A stretch of 8,331 bases of DNA from UKL13-2 sp031370625 (GCA_031370625.1 JANMQR010000025.1:1-8331), one strand, 5' to 3'; shown: positions 1-7,300, numbered from the stretch's first letter. Made by a program: numbers and translations. Notes: generated by a model from the sequence alone, not told the origin.

Positions 1-174
1 AATGCTCGCTGCATCAAATGCAACCAGTAATTTTGCAAAGTACGGTGCGTTCTTCTTCGCTTGTTCAATGTGGGCAGGCAACGCGGCCAACATCTCACGC
101 TCGCGTAATGCAGGATCACGAATTTCAAGTTGATCGTAAAACGCGCTGTGCGAAGCATCCAAAATTTTATCCAT
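1..174 (-). CDS. PaaK-like (phenylacetate-CoA ligase family) adenylating enzyme, N-terminal fragment
   Basis: Only the first 58 codons are in the window; the frame stays open through base 1. The ATG is at 174-172 and the protein begins MDKILDASHSAFYDQLEIRD, then continues through PALREREMLAALPAHIEQAK and KNAPYFAKLL. The pattern of an 'ETRDP..RE..LL..LP..I..AK.NAPYF' N-terminus is typical of PaaK-type AMP-binding proteins, which activate a carboxylic acid to its CoA thioester in the cytoplasm. None of the catalytic motifs (P-loop, YG.TE, RTGD) lies in the window, so the assignment rests on the N-terminal helical region and on context. The gene starts 13 nt after the livF-type stop and is probably the last or a late gene of the same operon. 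Its Shine-Dalgarno is weak (AAAGAA), so reinitiation from livF is plausible. Phenylacetate itself as substrate is not shown. Confidence 0.72.
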   Translation of the reverse strand, partial: MDKILDASHSAFYDQLEIRDPALREREMLAALPAHIEQAKKNAPYFAKLLVAFDAASI

Positions 175-187
175 GTTTTTCGGTTCT

Positions 188-1006
188 TTAAGCCAGCCAG
201 CGCTTGCGGCGTCGATAATGTTTCACATCGCGAAACGATTTGCGTCCCGCTTTTGAAACGCCGAGATAGAACTCTTTCACGTCTTCGTTCTCGCTCAAAT
301 TTTTCGCTTGACCTTCCATCACCACGCGGCCATTTTCGAGGATGTAGCCAAAATCCGCATAGCGCAAAGCAACGGTCGTGTTTTGTTCGGCCAGCAAAAA
401 ACTAACTTTTTCTTTTTGATTCAAATCGCGCACGATCTCAAAAATTTCCTCCACGATCTGCGGTGCCAAGCCCATCGAAGGCTCGTCCAGCAAAATCATA
501 TTCGGCTTTGACATTAGCGCGCGTCCCACCGCAGTCATCTGCTGTTCACCACCGGATGTGTAGCCGGATTGCGATTTATGTCGCGTTTTTAATCGCGGAA
601 AATAGGCATACACTTTTTCCAAATCAGCCGCGATTTCGCCGCGTGTCGCTTTGCGCGTATAGGCACCGGTGAGCAAATTTTCTTCCACTGTTAAATGCCC
701 AAAACAATGGCGGCCTTCCATCACTTGAATCACACCACGCTTGACTAAATCAGATGGCGACAGCTCGTGCACTTTCTCGCCGCGATATTCAACGGAGCCC
801 TTGGTGACTTCACCGCGTTCACCTTTTAGCAGATTCGATACGGCGCGCAGCGTGGTTGTTTTACCCGCGCCATTGCCGCCAAGAATGGCGACAATCTTAC
901 CTTCCGGCACGTTCAACGACACGCCCTTCAATACCAGAATGACGTGGTTGTAGATGACTTCGATGCCGTTGACGGAGAGTAGAGGTGCTGGAAGTGGAGT
1001 AATCAT
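188..1006 (-). CDS. livF: LivF-type ABC transporter ATP-binding protein (HAAT family)
   Basis: Cytoplasmic ATPase subunit of a branched-chain amino-acid/carboxylate-type ABC importer, expected to pair with the LivG-type ATPase on the LivH/LivM permeases. Numbered from an upstream in-frame ATG at 1036: Walker A GGNGAGKTT (53-61), Q-loop glutamine Q104, signature TSGGEQQ (150-156), Walker B ILLDEP (171-176), and AEQN (206-209), where LivF proteins carry Gln in place of the switch His. The C-terminus extends to a basic tail, SFRDVKHYRRRKRWLA. I chose the ATG at 1006-1004 (MITPLPAPLLSV) because the 10 extra residues of the longer form are encoded by the edge of a REP-like repeat and do not resemble a LivF N-terminus. 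The longer start has a partial SD (AAGGG) inside the repeat hairpin; the shorter start has a poor SD, so the choice is not certain. The actual transported compound is unknown. Confidence 0.9.
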   Translation of the reverse strand: MITPLPAPLLSVNGIEVIYNHVILVLKGVSLNVPEGKIVAILGGNGAGKTTTLRAVSNLLKGERGEVTKGSVEYRGEKVHELSPSDLVKRGVIQVMEGRHCFGHLTVEENLLTGAYTRKATRGEIAADLEKVYAYFPRLKTRHKSQSGYTSGGEQQMTAVGRALMSKPNMILLDEPSMGLAPQIVEEIFEIVRDLNQKEKVSFLLAEQNTTVALRYADFGYILENGRVVMEGQAKNLSENEDVKEFYLGVSKAGRKSFRDVKHYRRRKRWLA

Positions 1007-1030
1007 TTCAGTCTTTAAATTCAAAAAATC

Positions 1031-1066
1031 CCTCATCTCAACCCTTCCCCCGAAGGAGAAGGGCTA
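1031..1066 (-). repeat. REP-like intercistronic hairpin with a cUUCGg tetraloop
   Basis: The stretch resembles the short 'CCCTCATC..AACCCTTC..' palindromic repeats scattered through many proteobacterial genomes. In the minus-strand (sense) transcript, 1063-1055 (CCCUUCUCC) pairs with 1050-1042 (GGGGAAGGG). This gives nine base pairs including one U-G wobble, closed by UUCG (1054-1051) in the very stable C(UUCG)G context. No U-run follows directly; the nearest T-run (minus strand, 1029-1024) is about 13 nt further on, so it is not a canonical terminator. It sits 10 nt after the binding-protein stop codon and just before livF. REP hairpins in such positions, as in E. coli malE-malF, are known to protect upstream mRNA. 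That role here is inference. Confidence 0.6.
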
Positions 1067-1073
1067 ACCGCGG

Positions 1074-2387
1074 TCAAGTTTCCTTAGAACAATCCCGCAC
1101 TTCAATCTTCTTCTCTGCTGCATATTTCCTGGCCTGCGCCTCCACCATTGGTCTCAGCATTTTGTTGTCGGCCTCATACCAATCAGAAGTGAAGCTCCAT
1201 GACTTACCATCCCATGTGTGGATACGCGCCTTACGTGCGCCTTCGTGATCGCTACAGGTGGTTTTGAGTGGCTGCATCATGCCGTCCATGCCCAGCGCCT
1301 TGATTCGTGCGGTATCAACATTCAAATTCTCCGCACCCCAGCGAACCTGCTCGCCCGTCATCGGTTTTTTGCCATATTTTCCTTGCGCTGCGCGGATCGA
1401 TTCCACTACCAGCATTGCGTTGAGCATGCCGCGGTTGTAAAGCACGGTGCCCACGTCCTCTTTTTTGCCAGTGCCTTTGCTCTTGTCATAAACGTGTTTC
1501 ATCATGTCCTTGTGCACCGCAACTTTGTCAGCACCGTGTTGTAATGCCAGCGCGTTGTAACCCTTCGCGGCCATTTCTGCAGGCTGTGTATCAGGCTCGG
1601 CACCGGCCCACCACACGCCGTACATTTGCAAACGTGGATAGCCGACTGCAATCGCTTCCTTGATCGCGGTGGAATTCATCACACCCCAACCCCACAGGAA
1701 AACGTAGTCCGGTTTTTGCTGGCGAATTTGCAACCATGTTGCCTTTTGCTCAACGCCGGGGGAGGTCACAGGCAGTGTCAATAATTCAAAGCCATGCTTT
1801 TTCGCGTGCTCTTGCAACACCGGAATTGGCTCTTTGCCATACGGCGAATCGTGATACACCAGCGCGATTTTTTTGCCTTTCAAACTGCCCGCTTTAGCGA
1901 CGTGCTGAACCAAAATATCGGCCGCTGTCCAATACGTGCCCATCAGCGGGAAATTCCATTTGAAGACGTTGCCATCGGCTGATTCAGAGCGGCCATAACC
2001 CATCGTGATCAGCGGAATTTTATCGGCAGGTACTTTTTCCGTTAACGCAAACGTAATGCCGGTGGATAGCGGATTAAACGCGGCGGCACCAGTTGGGCCT
2101 TTGCCTTTCAATCGCTCGTAGCACTCGACACCGCGATCCGCTGCATAGCCGGTTTCGCATTCTTCAAACGTGATTTTTACGCCGTTAATGCCGCCATCAC
2201 GTTCATTCACCAGCTTTAGATAATCCACAAAACCGTTCGCCCACGGCACGCCATTCGGCGCGAATGGGCCGGTACGATACACGAGCGCCGGTACGAATTG
2301 CTCATTCGCTTGCGCAAAAGCAGCAGCGCTCGTGAACGCTGCCGAAGCAGCCAACAACATCAAACAAATATTTAAAATCAATTTCAT
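1074..2387 (-). CDS. livK: Periplasmic substrate-binding protein of a Liv/HAAT-type ABC transporter
   Basis: This 437-residue protein captures the ligand in the periplasm and delivers it to the LivH/LivM permeases. It starts with a Sec signal peptide: Lys2, a hydrophobic core (residues 3-18), and an AFA/QA cleavage site after residue 25. The mature part has the type I periplasmic-binding fold signature of the Peripla_BP_6 family: an N-terminal lobe opening with ALVYRTGPFAPNGVPWANGF, a hinge strand near KKIALVYHDSPYGKE (162-175), and a second lobe with PDYVFLWGWG. It is longer than E. coli LivK (about 370 residues) and aromatic-rich (GVWWAG at 247-252; WNFP near 144), which may suit an aromatic or acyl ligand. 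The mature chain has four cysteines (77, 89, 378, 433), spaced as two local pairs. A strong SD, GGAGGA (2393-2398), lies 5 nt before the ATG, the best in the operon and fitting for the protein needed in excess. The gene symbol denotes the role, not leucine specificity. Confidence 0.88.
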   Translation of the reverse strand: MKLILNICLMLLAASAAFTSAAAFAQANEQFVPALVYRTGPFAPNGVPWANGFVDYLKLVNERDGGINGVKITFEECETGYAADRGVECYERLKGKGPTGAAAFNPLSTGITFALTEKVPADKIPLITMGYGRSESADGNVFKWNFPLMGTYWTAADILVQHVAKAGSLKGKKIALVYHDSPYGKEPIPVLQEHAKKHGFELLTLPVTSPGVEQKATWLQIRQQKPDYVFLWGWGVMNSTAIKEAIAVGYPRLQMYGVWWAGAEPDTQPAEMAAKGYNALALQHGADKVAVHKDMMKHVYDKSKGTGKKEDVGTVLYNRGMLNAMLVVESIRAAQGKYGKKPMTGEQVRWGAENLNVDTARIKALGMDGMMQPLKTTCSDHEGARKARIHTWDGKSWSFTSDWYEADNKMLRPMVEAQARKYAAEKKIEVRDCSKET

Positions 2388-2483
2388 CTCAGTCCTCCAA
2401 GAATTAAGGGAATGACACCAACTTCACTTTTACAACGCCGCTTTTGTTCGCGTTTATTTACCGCACGTTCAAATCAAATTTGC
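2388..2483 (-). other. 96-nt untranslated gap before the binding-protein gene
   Basis: This is the longest gap within the operon, between the livM stop and the strong ribosome-binding site of the binding-protein gene. A weak inverted repeat, AACGC/GCGTT (2434-2438 with 2450-2454, 11-nt loop), is the only structure I see. I find no convincing -35/-10 pair on the minus strand and no terminator-like hairpin with a T-run. A single TGTCATT half-site resembling the operator arm occurs on the minus strand near 2411-2417, without a matching second arm. Confidence 0.45.
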
Positions 2484-3548
2484 TCAATGAGGAAAAGGCC
2501 AAAGTCGCAATTTCTCCTTGGCAATCGCCCACAACCTGGCCAAGCCATGTGGCTCGACAATCAAAAAGAAAATAATCAATGCACCAAAAATCATTGATTC
2601 CAAATGCGCCGCGGTCGCCGTTGAAATGGGGATGCCAAAAAGCGCCGGAATCTGATTCAACACGATCGGCAGAAAAATAATAAATGCTGCGCCGAGAAAC
2701 GAACCCAAAATAGAACCGAGCCCGCCAATAATTACCATAAAGATTAGCGTAAACGAACGATTCACATCGAACGCAGCAGGCTCCCACGAACCCAAATGCA
2801 CAAAGCCCCACAACGCACCGGCAACGCCAACAAAAAATGAACTCACCGCAAACGCAGACAGCTTCGCATACATTGGGCGAATGCCAATGATTTCAGCGGC
2901 GACGTCCATATCGCGCGTCGCCATCCATGAGCGGCCAATGTTTGATCGCACCAAATTTCGCGCGATCAACGCGAATACCGCGACGATACCCAACACCAGG
3001 AAATATTTTTGCACTGGCGAATTCCACGAGAAACCGAATAACTGAATTTCCGGCACCGATACCGCGCCCGATGATGATTCATTGGTAAACCACTTCACAC
3101 GCGAAAATAACCAGTCCATAAAAAATTGCGCCGCGAGTGTGGCGACGGCCAAATAAAGTCCTTTGATGCGCAGCGATGGAATGCCGAACACCATGCCGAC
3201 AATCGTGGTGATGAAGCCCGCCAAGAGAAACACCACCAGCAGATTTAACTCGGGAATGCGGATGGCCAAGTTATACGCAGCGTATGCGCCAACCATCATG
3301 AACGCACCCGTACCGAGTGAAATCTGTCCGCAATAACCCACTAATAAATTCAAGCCAAGCGCGGCCAGCGCTAAAATCAAAAACGGAATCAGAATCGCGC
3401 GGAATAAATATTCGCTGGCAAACATCGGAATGACGATGAACGCGATCGCCATGACAAGCGCGATAAAAATCCGATCTTGCACAATCGGGAACAACGCCTG
3501 ATCGGCTTTGTAGCTGGTTTTATATTGTCCGTTTTCGCGATAAAACAT
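2484..3548 (-). CDS. livM: LivM-type ABC transporter permease
   Basis: Inner-membrane permease of the importer, 354 residues, forming the translocation path as a heterodimer with the LivH-type subunit. After a polar cytoplasmic N-terminus (MFYRENGQYKTSYKADQALF) there are many hydrophobic segments, roughly at 27-44, 48-70, 80-95, 102-122, 129-147, 180-198, 231-250, 266-295 and 318-331. Family landmarks are LGLNLLVGYCGQISLGTGAF (64-83), the cytoplasmic ATPase-coupling loop AAEIIGIRPMYAKLSAFAVS (217-236) and the C-terminal EPHGLARLW (332-340). The ATG at 3548-3546 is 15 nt after the livH stop and has only a weak, distant GGAA as SD, so translation is probably coupled to livH. Confidence 0.92.
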   Translation of the reverse strand: MFYRENGQYKTSYKADQALFPIVQDRIFIALVMAIAFIVIPMFASEYLFRAILIPFLILALAALGLNLLVGYCGQISLGTGAFMMVGAYAAYNLAIRIPELNLLVVFLLAGFITTIVGMVFGIPSLRIKGLYLAVATLAAQFFMDWLFSRVKWFTNESSSGAVSVPEIQLFGFSWNSPVQKYFLVLGIVAVFALIARNLVRSNIGRSWMATRDMDVAAEIIGIRPMYAKLSAFAVSSFFVGVAGALWGFVHLGSWEPAAFDVNRSFTLIFMVIIGGLGSILGSFLGAAFIIFLPIVLNQIPALFGIPISTATAAHLESMIFGALIIFFLIVEPHGLARLWAIAKEKLRLWPFPH

Positions 3549-3563
3549 TTTCTATATTTCCAA

Positions 3564-4460
3564 TCAGACGCGGTCAATATGGCGTTCGCCAAATAAGCCT
3601 TCAGGACGGAACAGCAAAAACATGAGTGCTAATGCATAAGCGAACCAGTTTTCAATACCGCCACCGATAATCGGGCCCAAATAAACTTCAGCCAACTTCT
3701 CGCCCACGCCAATAATCAGGCCGCCCAAAATTGCACCCGGTACCGACGTAAAACCGCCGAGAATCACTACCGGAATCGCTTTCAATGCGACCAGCGCAAG
3801 CGAGAATTGCACACCCAGTTTCGAGCCCCAAATCATGCCGGCGATCAGCGCGACAAAGCCTGACACGCTCCACACAATTACCCAAATACGGTTTAACGGA
3901 ATGCCGATGGATTGCGCGGCTTGATGATCGTCCGCGACGGCGCGGAGCGCCCGGCCCGTCGAAGTCTTTTGGAAAAATAACGCTAGCAACAATACGAGAA
4001 AACCAGCAACAGCCGCCGCCACCAGATCTTCAATGCTGATCAAAATGCCGCCGTCAAAGGTTGACTCCAAAATAATTTTTGGCTCTTTAGGCAATCCCAA
4101 ATCAATGCGATAAATGTCGGAGCCAAAAATTAACTGCCCTGCCCCTTCGATGAAATACGTAATGCCGAATGTCGCCAGAAAAAGAATGATGCCTTCCTGA
4201 TTAACCAGATGGCGCAAAACCAGTTTCTCGATCATGAAGGCGACCAGCACCATCACCAAGGCGGCTAAAATAAACGCCAGTGGCATCGGCATCACTTCGC
4301 TAAAGCGCGCGAACGCGAGCGCGGCCAGCAACACCATCGCACCTTGCGCGAAATTGAATACGCCGGATGCTTTAAAAATCAACACAAAACCAAGTGCGAC
4401 AAGCGAGTAAAGCAAGCCCGCCATCAGGCCGCCCAGTACCACTTCGATAAACGAGCCCAT
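3564..4460 (-). CDS. livH: LivH-type ABC transporter permease
   Basis: Inner-membrane permease partner of LivM, 298 residues, close to the usual LivH length. Landmarks are the first membrane segment GGLMAGLLYSLVALGFVLIF (10-29), the conserved ASGVFNFAQGAMVLLAA (31-47), the cytoplasmic coupling loop RAVADDHQAAQSIGIPLNR (173-191), GGFTSVPGAILGGLIIGVGE (215-234) and the C-terminal FRPEGLFGE (284-292). Hydrophobic stretches account for about eight membrane segments. The ATG overlaps the livG stop by one base (TAATG at 4462-4458), with GGAG about 11 nt upstream inside the end of livG. This strongly suggests coupled translation of the ATPase and permease. Confidence 0.93.
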   Translation of the reverse strand: MGSFIEVVLGGLMAGLLYSLVALGFVLIFKASGVFNFAQGAMVLLAALAFARFSEVMPMPLAFILAALVMVLVAFMIEKLVLRHLVNQEGIILFLATFGITYFIEGAGQLIFGSDIYRIDLGLPKEPKIILESTFDGGILISIEDLVAAAVAGFLVLLLALFFQKTSTGRALRAVADDHQAAQSIGIPLNRIWVIVWSVSGFVALIAGMIWGSKLGVQFSLALVALKAIPVVILGGFTSVPGAILGGLIIGVGEKLAEVYLGPIIGGGIENWFAYALALMFLLFRPEGLFGERHIDRV

Positions 4461-5245
4461 TAGTGTGCGACTCCTAAATAGGCATCGATCACGGCTTGGT
4501 TATTGCGAACATCATCAGGGCTGCCGTCACCAATTTTTTTGCCGTAATCCAGCACCACCACACGATCCGAAATATCCATCACCACACCCATATCGTGTTC
4601 GATCAGCACAATCGTGGTGCCAAATTCTTCGTTCACATCGAGCACGAAGCGGCACATGTCCTGTTTTTCTTCCACGTTCATGCCCGCCATCGGTTCATCC
4701 AGTAACAGCAGAGTCGGCTCAGCAGCCAGCGCGCGCCCCAGCTCGACGCGTTTTTGCAAACCGTAAGGCAGGCGGCCCACTGGCGTTTTGCGAATCGATT
4801 GAATTTCGAGAAAATCAATAATTTCTTCCACGCGCTCGCGATGTTTGATTTCTTCGCGCTGCACAGCACCCCAGTAAAACGCTTGCTGGAATAAATTGGA
4901 TTTCATCATCAGCGTGCGACCAGTCATCAGGTTATCCAGCACGCTCATGCCTTTGAATAACGCTATGTTTTGAAACGTGCGCGCCACGCCTTGCGATGCA
5001 ACTTTATGCGGGTCCATTTGTGCGCGCTTTTCGCCCTTAAAAGTCACGCTACCTTTTTGCGGATGATAAACACCGTTGATCACATTCAGCATCGACGATT
5101 TGCCCGCGCCGTTCGGCCCAATGATGGCGCGCACTTCATGTTCGCGCACATCAAAGCTGATATTCGATAATGCCTGCACGCCACCGAACGCAAGTGAAAT
5201 TTCTTCCACTTTCAAAATCACCTCACCTATTTTCCGCGCGCTCAT
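4460..5245 (-). CDS. livG: LivG-type ABC transporter ATP-binding protein
   Basis: Cytoplasmic ATPase, 261 residues, expected to form the nucleotide-binding heterodimer with the LivF-type subunit. Walker A GPNGAGKS is at 43-50, followed by the LivG-typical TFQN Q-loop (90-93, Q92), then a variant signature LPYGLQKR (159-166) in place of LSGGQ. Walker B LLLLDEP is at 179-185 and the switch histidine is in IEHDM (H217). The substituted signature is common in this ATPase family and does not by itself mean loss of function, because the partner's signature is nearer consensus. The C-terminus ends AVIDAYLGVAH, as in LivG proteins whose tail closes with 'AYLG'. The ATG overlaps the ligase stop (ATGA at 5245-5242), tying ligase and transporter translation together. 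Confidence 0.93.
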   Translation of the reverse strand: MSARKIGEVILKVEEISLAFGGVQALSNISFDVREHEVRAIIGPNGAGKSSMLNVINGVYHPQKGSVTFKGEKRAQMDPHKVASQGVARTFQNIALFKGMSVLDNLMTGRTLMMKSNLFQQAFYWGAVQREEIKHRERVEEIIDFLEIQSIRKTPVGRLPYGLQKRVELGRALAAEPTLLLLDEPMAGMNVEEKQDMCRFVLDVNEEFGTTIVLIEHDMGVVMDISDRVVVLDYGKKIGDGSPDDVRNNQAVIDAYLGVAH

Positions 5246-7230
5246 GCGGCCTTCTTTGCTGATGACGCTGCTTCAGCGGGCGTGAATGTTTTTACATCTT
5301 CAATTTTTAAAGTGGCCTTCACGATGCCGACGCGGCCATCTTCAAATTTCATCTGCGCTTCGATCAAAACAGATTCGTCCAACGAATAAAGCGCGTCAAT
5401 AATTTTTGCGTACTTTTCGCCAATCACCCGGCGGCGCACCTTGCGCGTGCGGGTGAGCTCTCCATCGTCGGCATCCAGTTCTTTGTGCAAAATAACGAAG
5501 CGTTTTATCTGCGAGCCACACAGATTAGGATCGCTCGCCAAATCAAAATTCACTTTCGCCACGCAGTCGCGGATCAATTCATACACATCTGTTTTGGCGG
5601 CTAAATCCGCATAGCCCGCATAACCCAGATTGCGCCGCTCGGCCCAATCGCCCACGGCCGCCATATCGATATTAATCATCGCGGTCGCGTTGTCCGATTT
5701 GTCGCCGAATGCGACTGCTTCCTTCACGTGCGGGAAAAATTTCAATTTATTTTCAAGATACTTCGGCGCGAACAATGTGCCGTCTTTCAAACGACCGACA
5801 TCCTTGGCGCGATCAATAATTTTGAGATGACCATCAGGGTCGAAAAAGCCTGCATCGCCGGTGCGGAAATATCCATTCTCGTCAATCACTTCGGCTGTAT
5901 CGGCGGGCTTTTTGTAATATTCTTTCATCATGCCTGGCGACAGCACCAGCACTTCGCCACTCGCCGCGATCTTCACGGTCACGCCGGGCATCGGCTTGCC
6001 GACGGTATCGAGCTTCACTTCACCCGAGCGCTGCATCGCCACCGTCACACAGGTTTCGGTCATACCGTAAAGCTGCTTTAAATTGATGCCAAGCGATCGA
6101 TAGAAATCAAATAAATCCGGGCCAATCGCCTCGCCGCCCGTGTAGGCAACGCGCACCCGCGACATGCCGAGCACATTTTTTAGCGGCCCGTAAATCAGTA
6201 TTTCACCGAGCTTGTAAAGCATGCGATCCCAAAGCGAAACATTATTCACGCCGGTGCTTTTCGCATCCAGAATTTTCATGCCGACACGTTTAGCCACACC
6301 CATAAAATAATGAAAAAGTTTGCGTTTGATGGTGCTGGCGTCTTCGATACGAATCATCACCTGCGTCAAAATATTTTCATACACACGCGGCGGTGCGAAA
6401 TAGAAACTGGGGCCAATTTCCTTCATGTCAGTCAGAACAGTCTCCGGTGACTCCGGACAATTTAAACAAAATCCGGCAACATGGGTGAGCGCGAACGAAT
6501 ATAAAAAATCGCCGACCCACGCCATCGGCAAATAGCACAGCACATTGTCGTCAGCGTTGAGATTATCGAACTCGCGCAGCACCTCGGCGGTCGCAATCAA
6601 GGCCGCATGTGTCTGGCATACGCCCTTCGGCGCGCCGGTGGTGCCTGACGTATAGAGCATCACGGCCACATCATCTGCGCGACCTTGCTCAACCGATTTC
6701 TCAAAAAAATCAGGATGCGATTTGGCGTATTCGCGACCCAGATCGCATAACGAATCCAGATTCACCAACTGCGGCTGTTGGTAATGTCGCAAGCCGCGTG
6801 GATCATCAAACGCAACGTGTTTTATTGCTGGCAAGTCGGTCAAAATTTCCAGCAGCTTATCGACTTGCTCCTGATCTTCTACCACCGCAAATTGAATACC
6901 GGCTTCCTCAAGCACGATCTTCATTTCGGATGCGATACCGTCCTGATAAAACGGCACCGGCACACCACCGAGCGCTTGCGCAGCCATCATCGCCCAATAA
7001 AGCTGCGGACGATTCTCGCCGATGATCGCTAAATTATCGCCACGCTTAAAGCCCAGCGCCGCCAATCCACCGGCCAGCGCTCGGACGCGCTCCAGCGTGT
7101 CAACCCAGGTAAATGTCTGCCAGATACCGAGATTTTTTTCGCGCATCGCAGGCGCATTAGGGCGTGTGCGCGAGTGCTGCAAGAGCATGCGTGGAAAAGT
7201 CGAATTCATCGAAGAAGCCAAAGCAACCAA
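5242..7230 (-). CDS. AMP-forming long-chain acyl-CoA ligase-like enzyme
   Basis: Acyl/aryl-CoA synthetase of the ANL superfamily, 662 residues: carboxylate + ATP + CoA gives acyl-CoA + AMP + PPi. Visible motifs are the phosphate loop YTSGTTGAPKG (193-203), the adenine-binding YGMTE (388-392), GYFRTGD (453-459), the hinge DRAKD (473-477), and LTRTRKVRR (592-600) with the probable catalytic Lys597 near the C-terminus. Length and the 'MPMAWVGDF'-type central region fit the FadD15/long-chain branch rather than short-chain acetyl-CoA synthetase. An Ala/Lys-rich tail (PAEAASSAKKAA) ends the protein. The start is TTG at 7230-7228: GAGGAG lies exactly 5 nt upstream, whereas the in-frame ATG seven codons later (7209-7207) has no SD. 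It is the first gene of the operon and overlaps livG by 4 nt, so it is made together with the importer. It may trap the imported acid as a CoA ester; chain length or aromatic preference cannot be told. Confidence 0.88.
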   Translation of the reverse strand: MVALASSMNSTFPRMLLQHSRTRPNAPAMREKNLGIWQTFTWVDTLERVRALAGGLAALGFKRGDNLAIIGENRPQLYWAMMAAQALGGVPVPFYQDGIASEMKIVLEEAGIQFAVVEDQEQVDKLLEILTDLPAIKHVAFDDPRGLRHYQQPQLVNLDSLCDLGREYAKSHPDFFEKSVEQGRADDVAVMLYTSGTTGAPKGVCQTHAALIATAEVLREFDNLNADDNVLCYLPMAWVGDFLYSFALTHVAGFCLNCPESPETVLTDMKEIGPSFYFAPPRVYENILTQVMIRIEDASTIKRKLFHYFMGVAKRVGMKILDAKSTGVNNVSLWDRMLYKLGEILIYGPLKNVLGMSRVRVAYTGGEAIGPDLFDFYRSLGINLKQLYGMTETCVTVAMQRSGEVKLDTVGKPMPGVTVKIAASGEVLVLSPGMMKEYYKKPADTAEVIDENGYFRTGDAGFFDPDGHLKIIDRAKDVGRLKDGTLFAPKYLENKLKFFPHVKEAVAFGDKSDNATAMINIDMAAVGDWAERRNLGYAGYADLAAKTDVYELIRDCVAKVNFDLASDPNLCGSQIKRFVILHKELDADDGELTRTRKVRRRVIGEKYAKIIDALYSLDESVLIEAQMKFEDGRVGIVKATLKIEDVKTFTPAEAASSAKKAA

Positions 7231-7235
7231 CTCAT

Positions 7236-7241
7236 CTCCTC
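7236..7241 (-). promoter_or_regulatory. Shine-Dalgarno fixing the TTG start of the ligase
   Basis: GAGGAG on the minus strand, 5 nt before TTG at 7230-7228. An out-of-frame ATG (7235-7233) touches the SD with no spacing, so it should be poorly used. The in-frame ATG at 7209 is too far away to use this site. Confidence 0.65.
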
Positions 7242-7271
7242 GTTATTTTCTTTACTGCATTGAGTAGGCAA

Positions 7272-7300
7272 AGTGTATCGAAGTTGCGCGTGTATAGTTG
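7272..7300 (-). promoter_or_regulatory. Probable activator-dependent promoter of the ligase/liv operon
   Basis: On the minus strand TACACT (7277-7272) matches TATAAT at four of six bases. The hexamer 17 nt upstream is CAACTA (7300-7295), a poor -35. The predicted start is near 7265, giving a leader of about 35 nt to the TTG start. The palindrome centre then falls at about -41.5, the standard class II position for a Crp/Fnr activator that overlaps and replaces the -35. The motif match alone is weak; the spacing is what supports it. Confidence 0.4.

Noticed and set aside
1024..1063. Rho-independent terminator between the binding-protein gene and livF
   Set aside because: The T-run is about 13 nt away from the stem on the minus strand rather than adjacent, and livF and the paaK-like gene follow closely in the same direction.
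1218..1544. 108-codon plus-strand open frame opposite the binding-protein gene
   Set aside because: It lies entirely antisense to a gene with clear family motifs, its peptide has no recognisable domain, and no SD or promoter precedes it.
2405..2425. TGTCATT half-site on the minus strand before the binding-protein gene as an internal operator
   Set aside because: The partner arm at the N6 position matches poorly (two of five) and no promoter is visible nearby.
2458..2811. 117-codon minus-strand frame overlapping the end of livM
   Set aside because: Another frame of the same strand inside livM, where the LivM reading contains the expected conserved EPHGLARLW and membrane segments.
4727..4772. 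Inactivated ATPase suggested by the variant LPYGLQKR signature in LivG
   Set aside because: Walker A, Q-loop, Walker B and switch His are intact, and this signature variant is usual for this LivG-type family.
6609..7025. 138-codon plus-strand open frame opposite the ligase
   Set aside because: The antisense frame of a well-supported ANL enzyme; composition is rich in Arg, Pro and Ser, as typical of shadow frames.
7207..7235. Nine-codon leader ORF (MSWLLWLLR) starting at 7235 and overlapping the in-frame ATG at 7209
   Set aside because: Its ATG abuts the SD with zero spacing, while the TTG at 7230 has ideal 5-nt spacing; the overlap is most simply coincidental.
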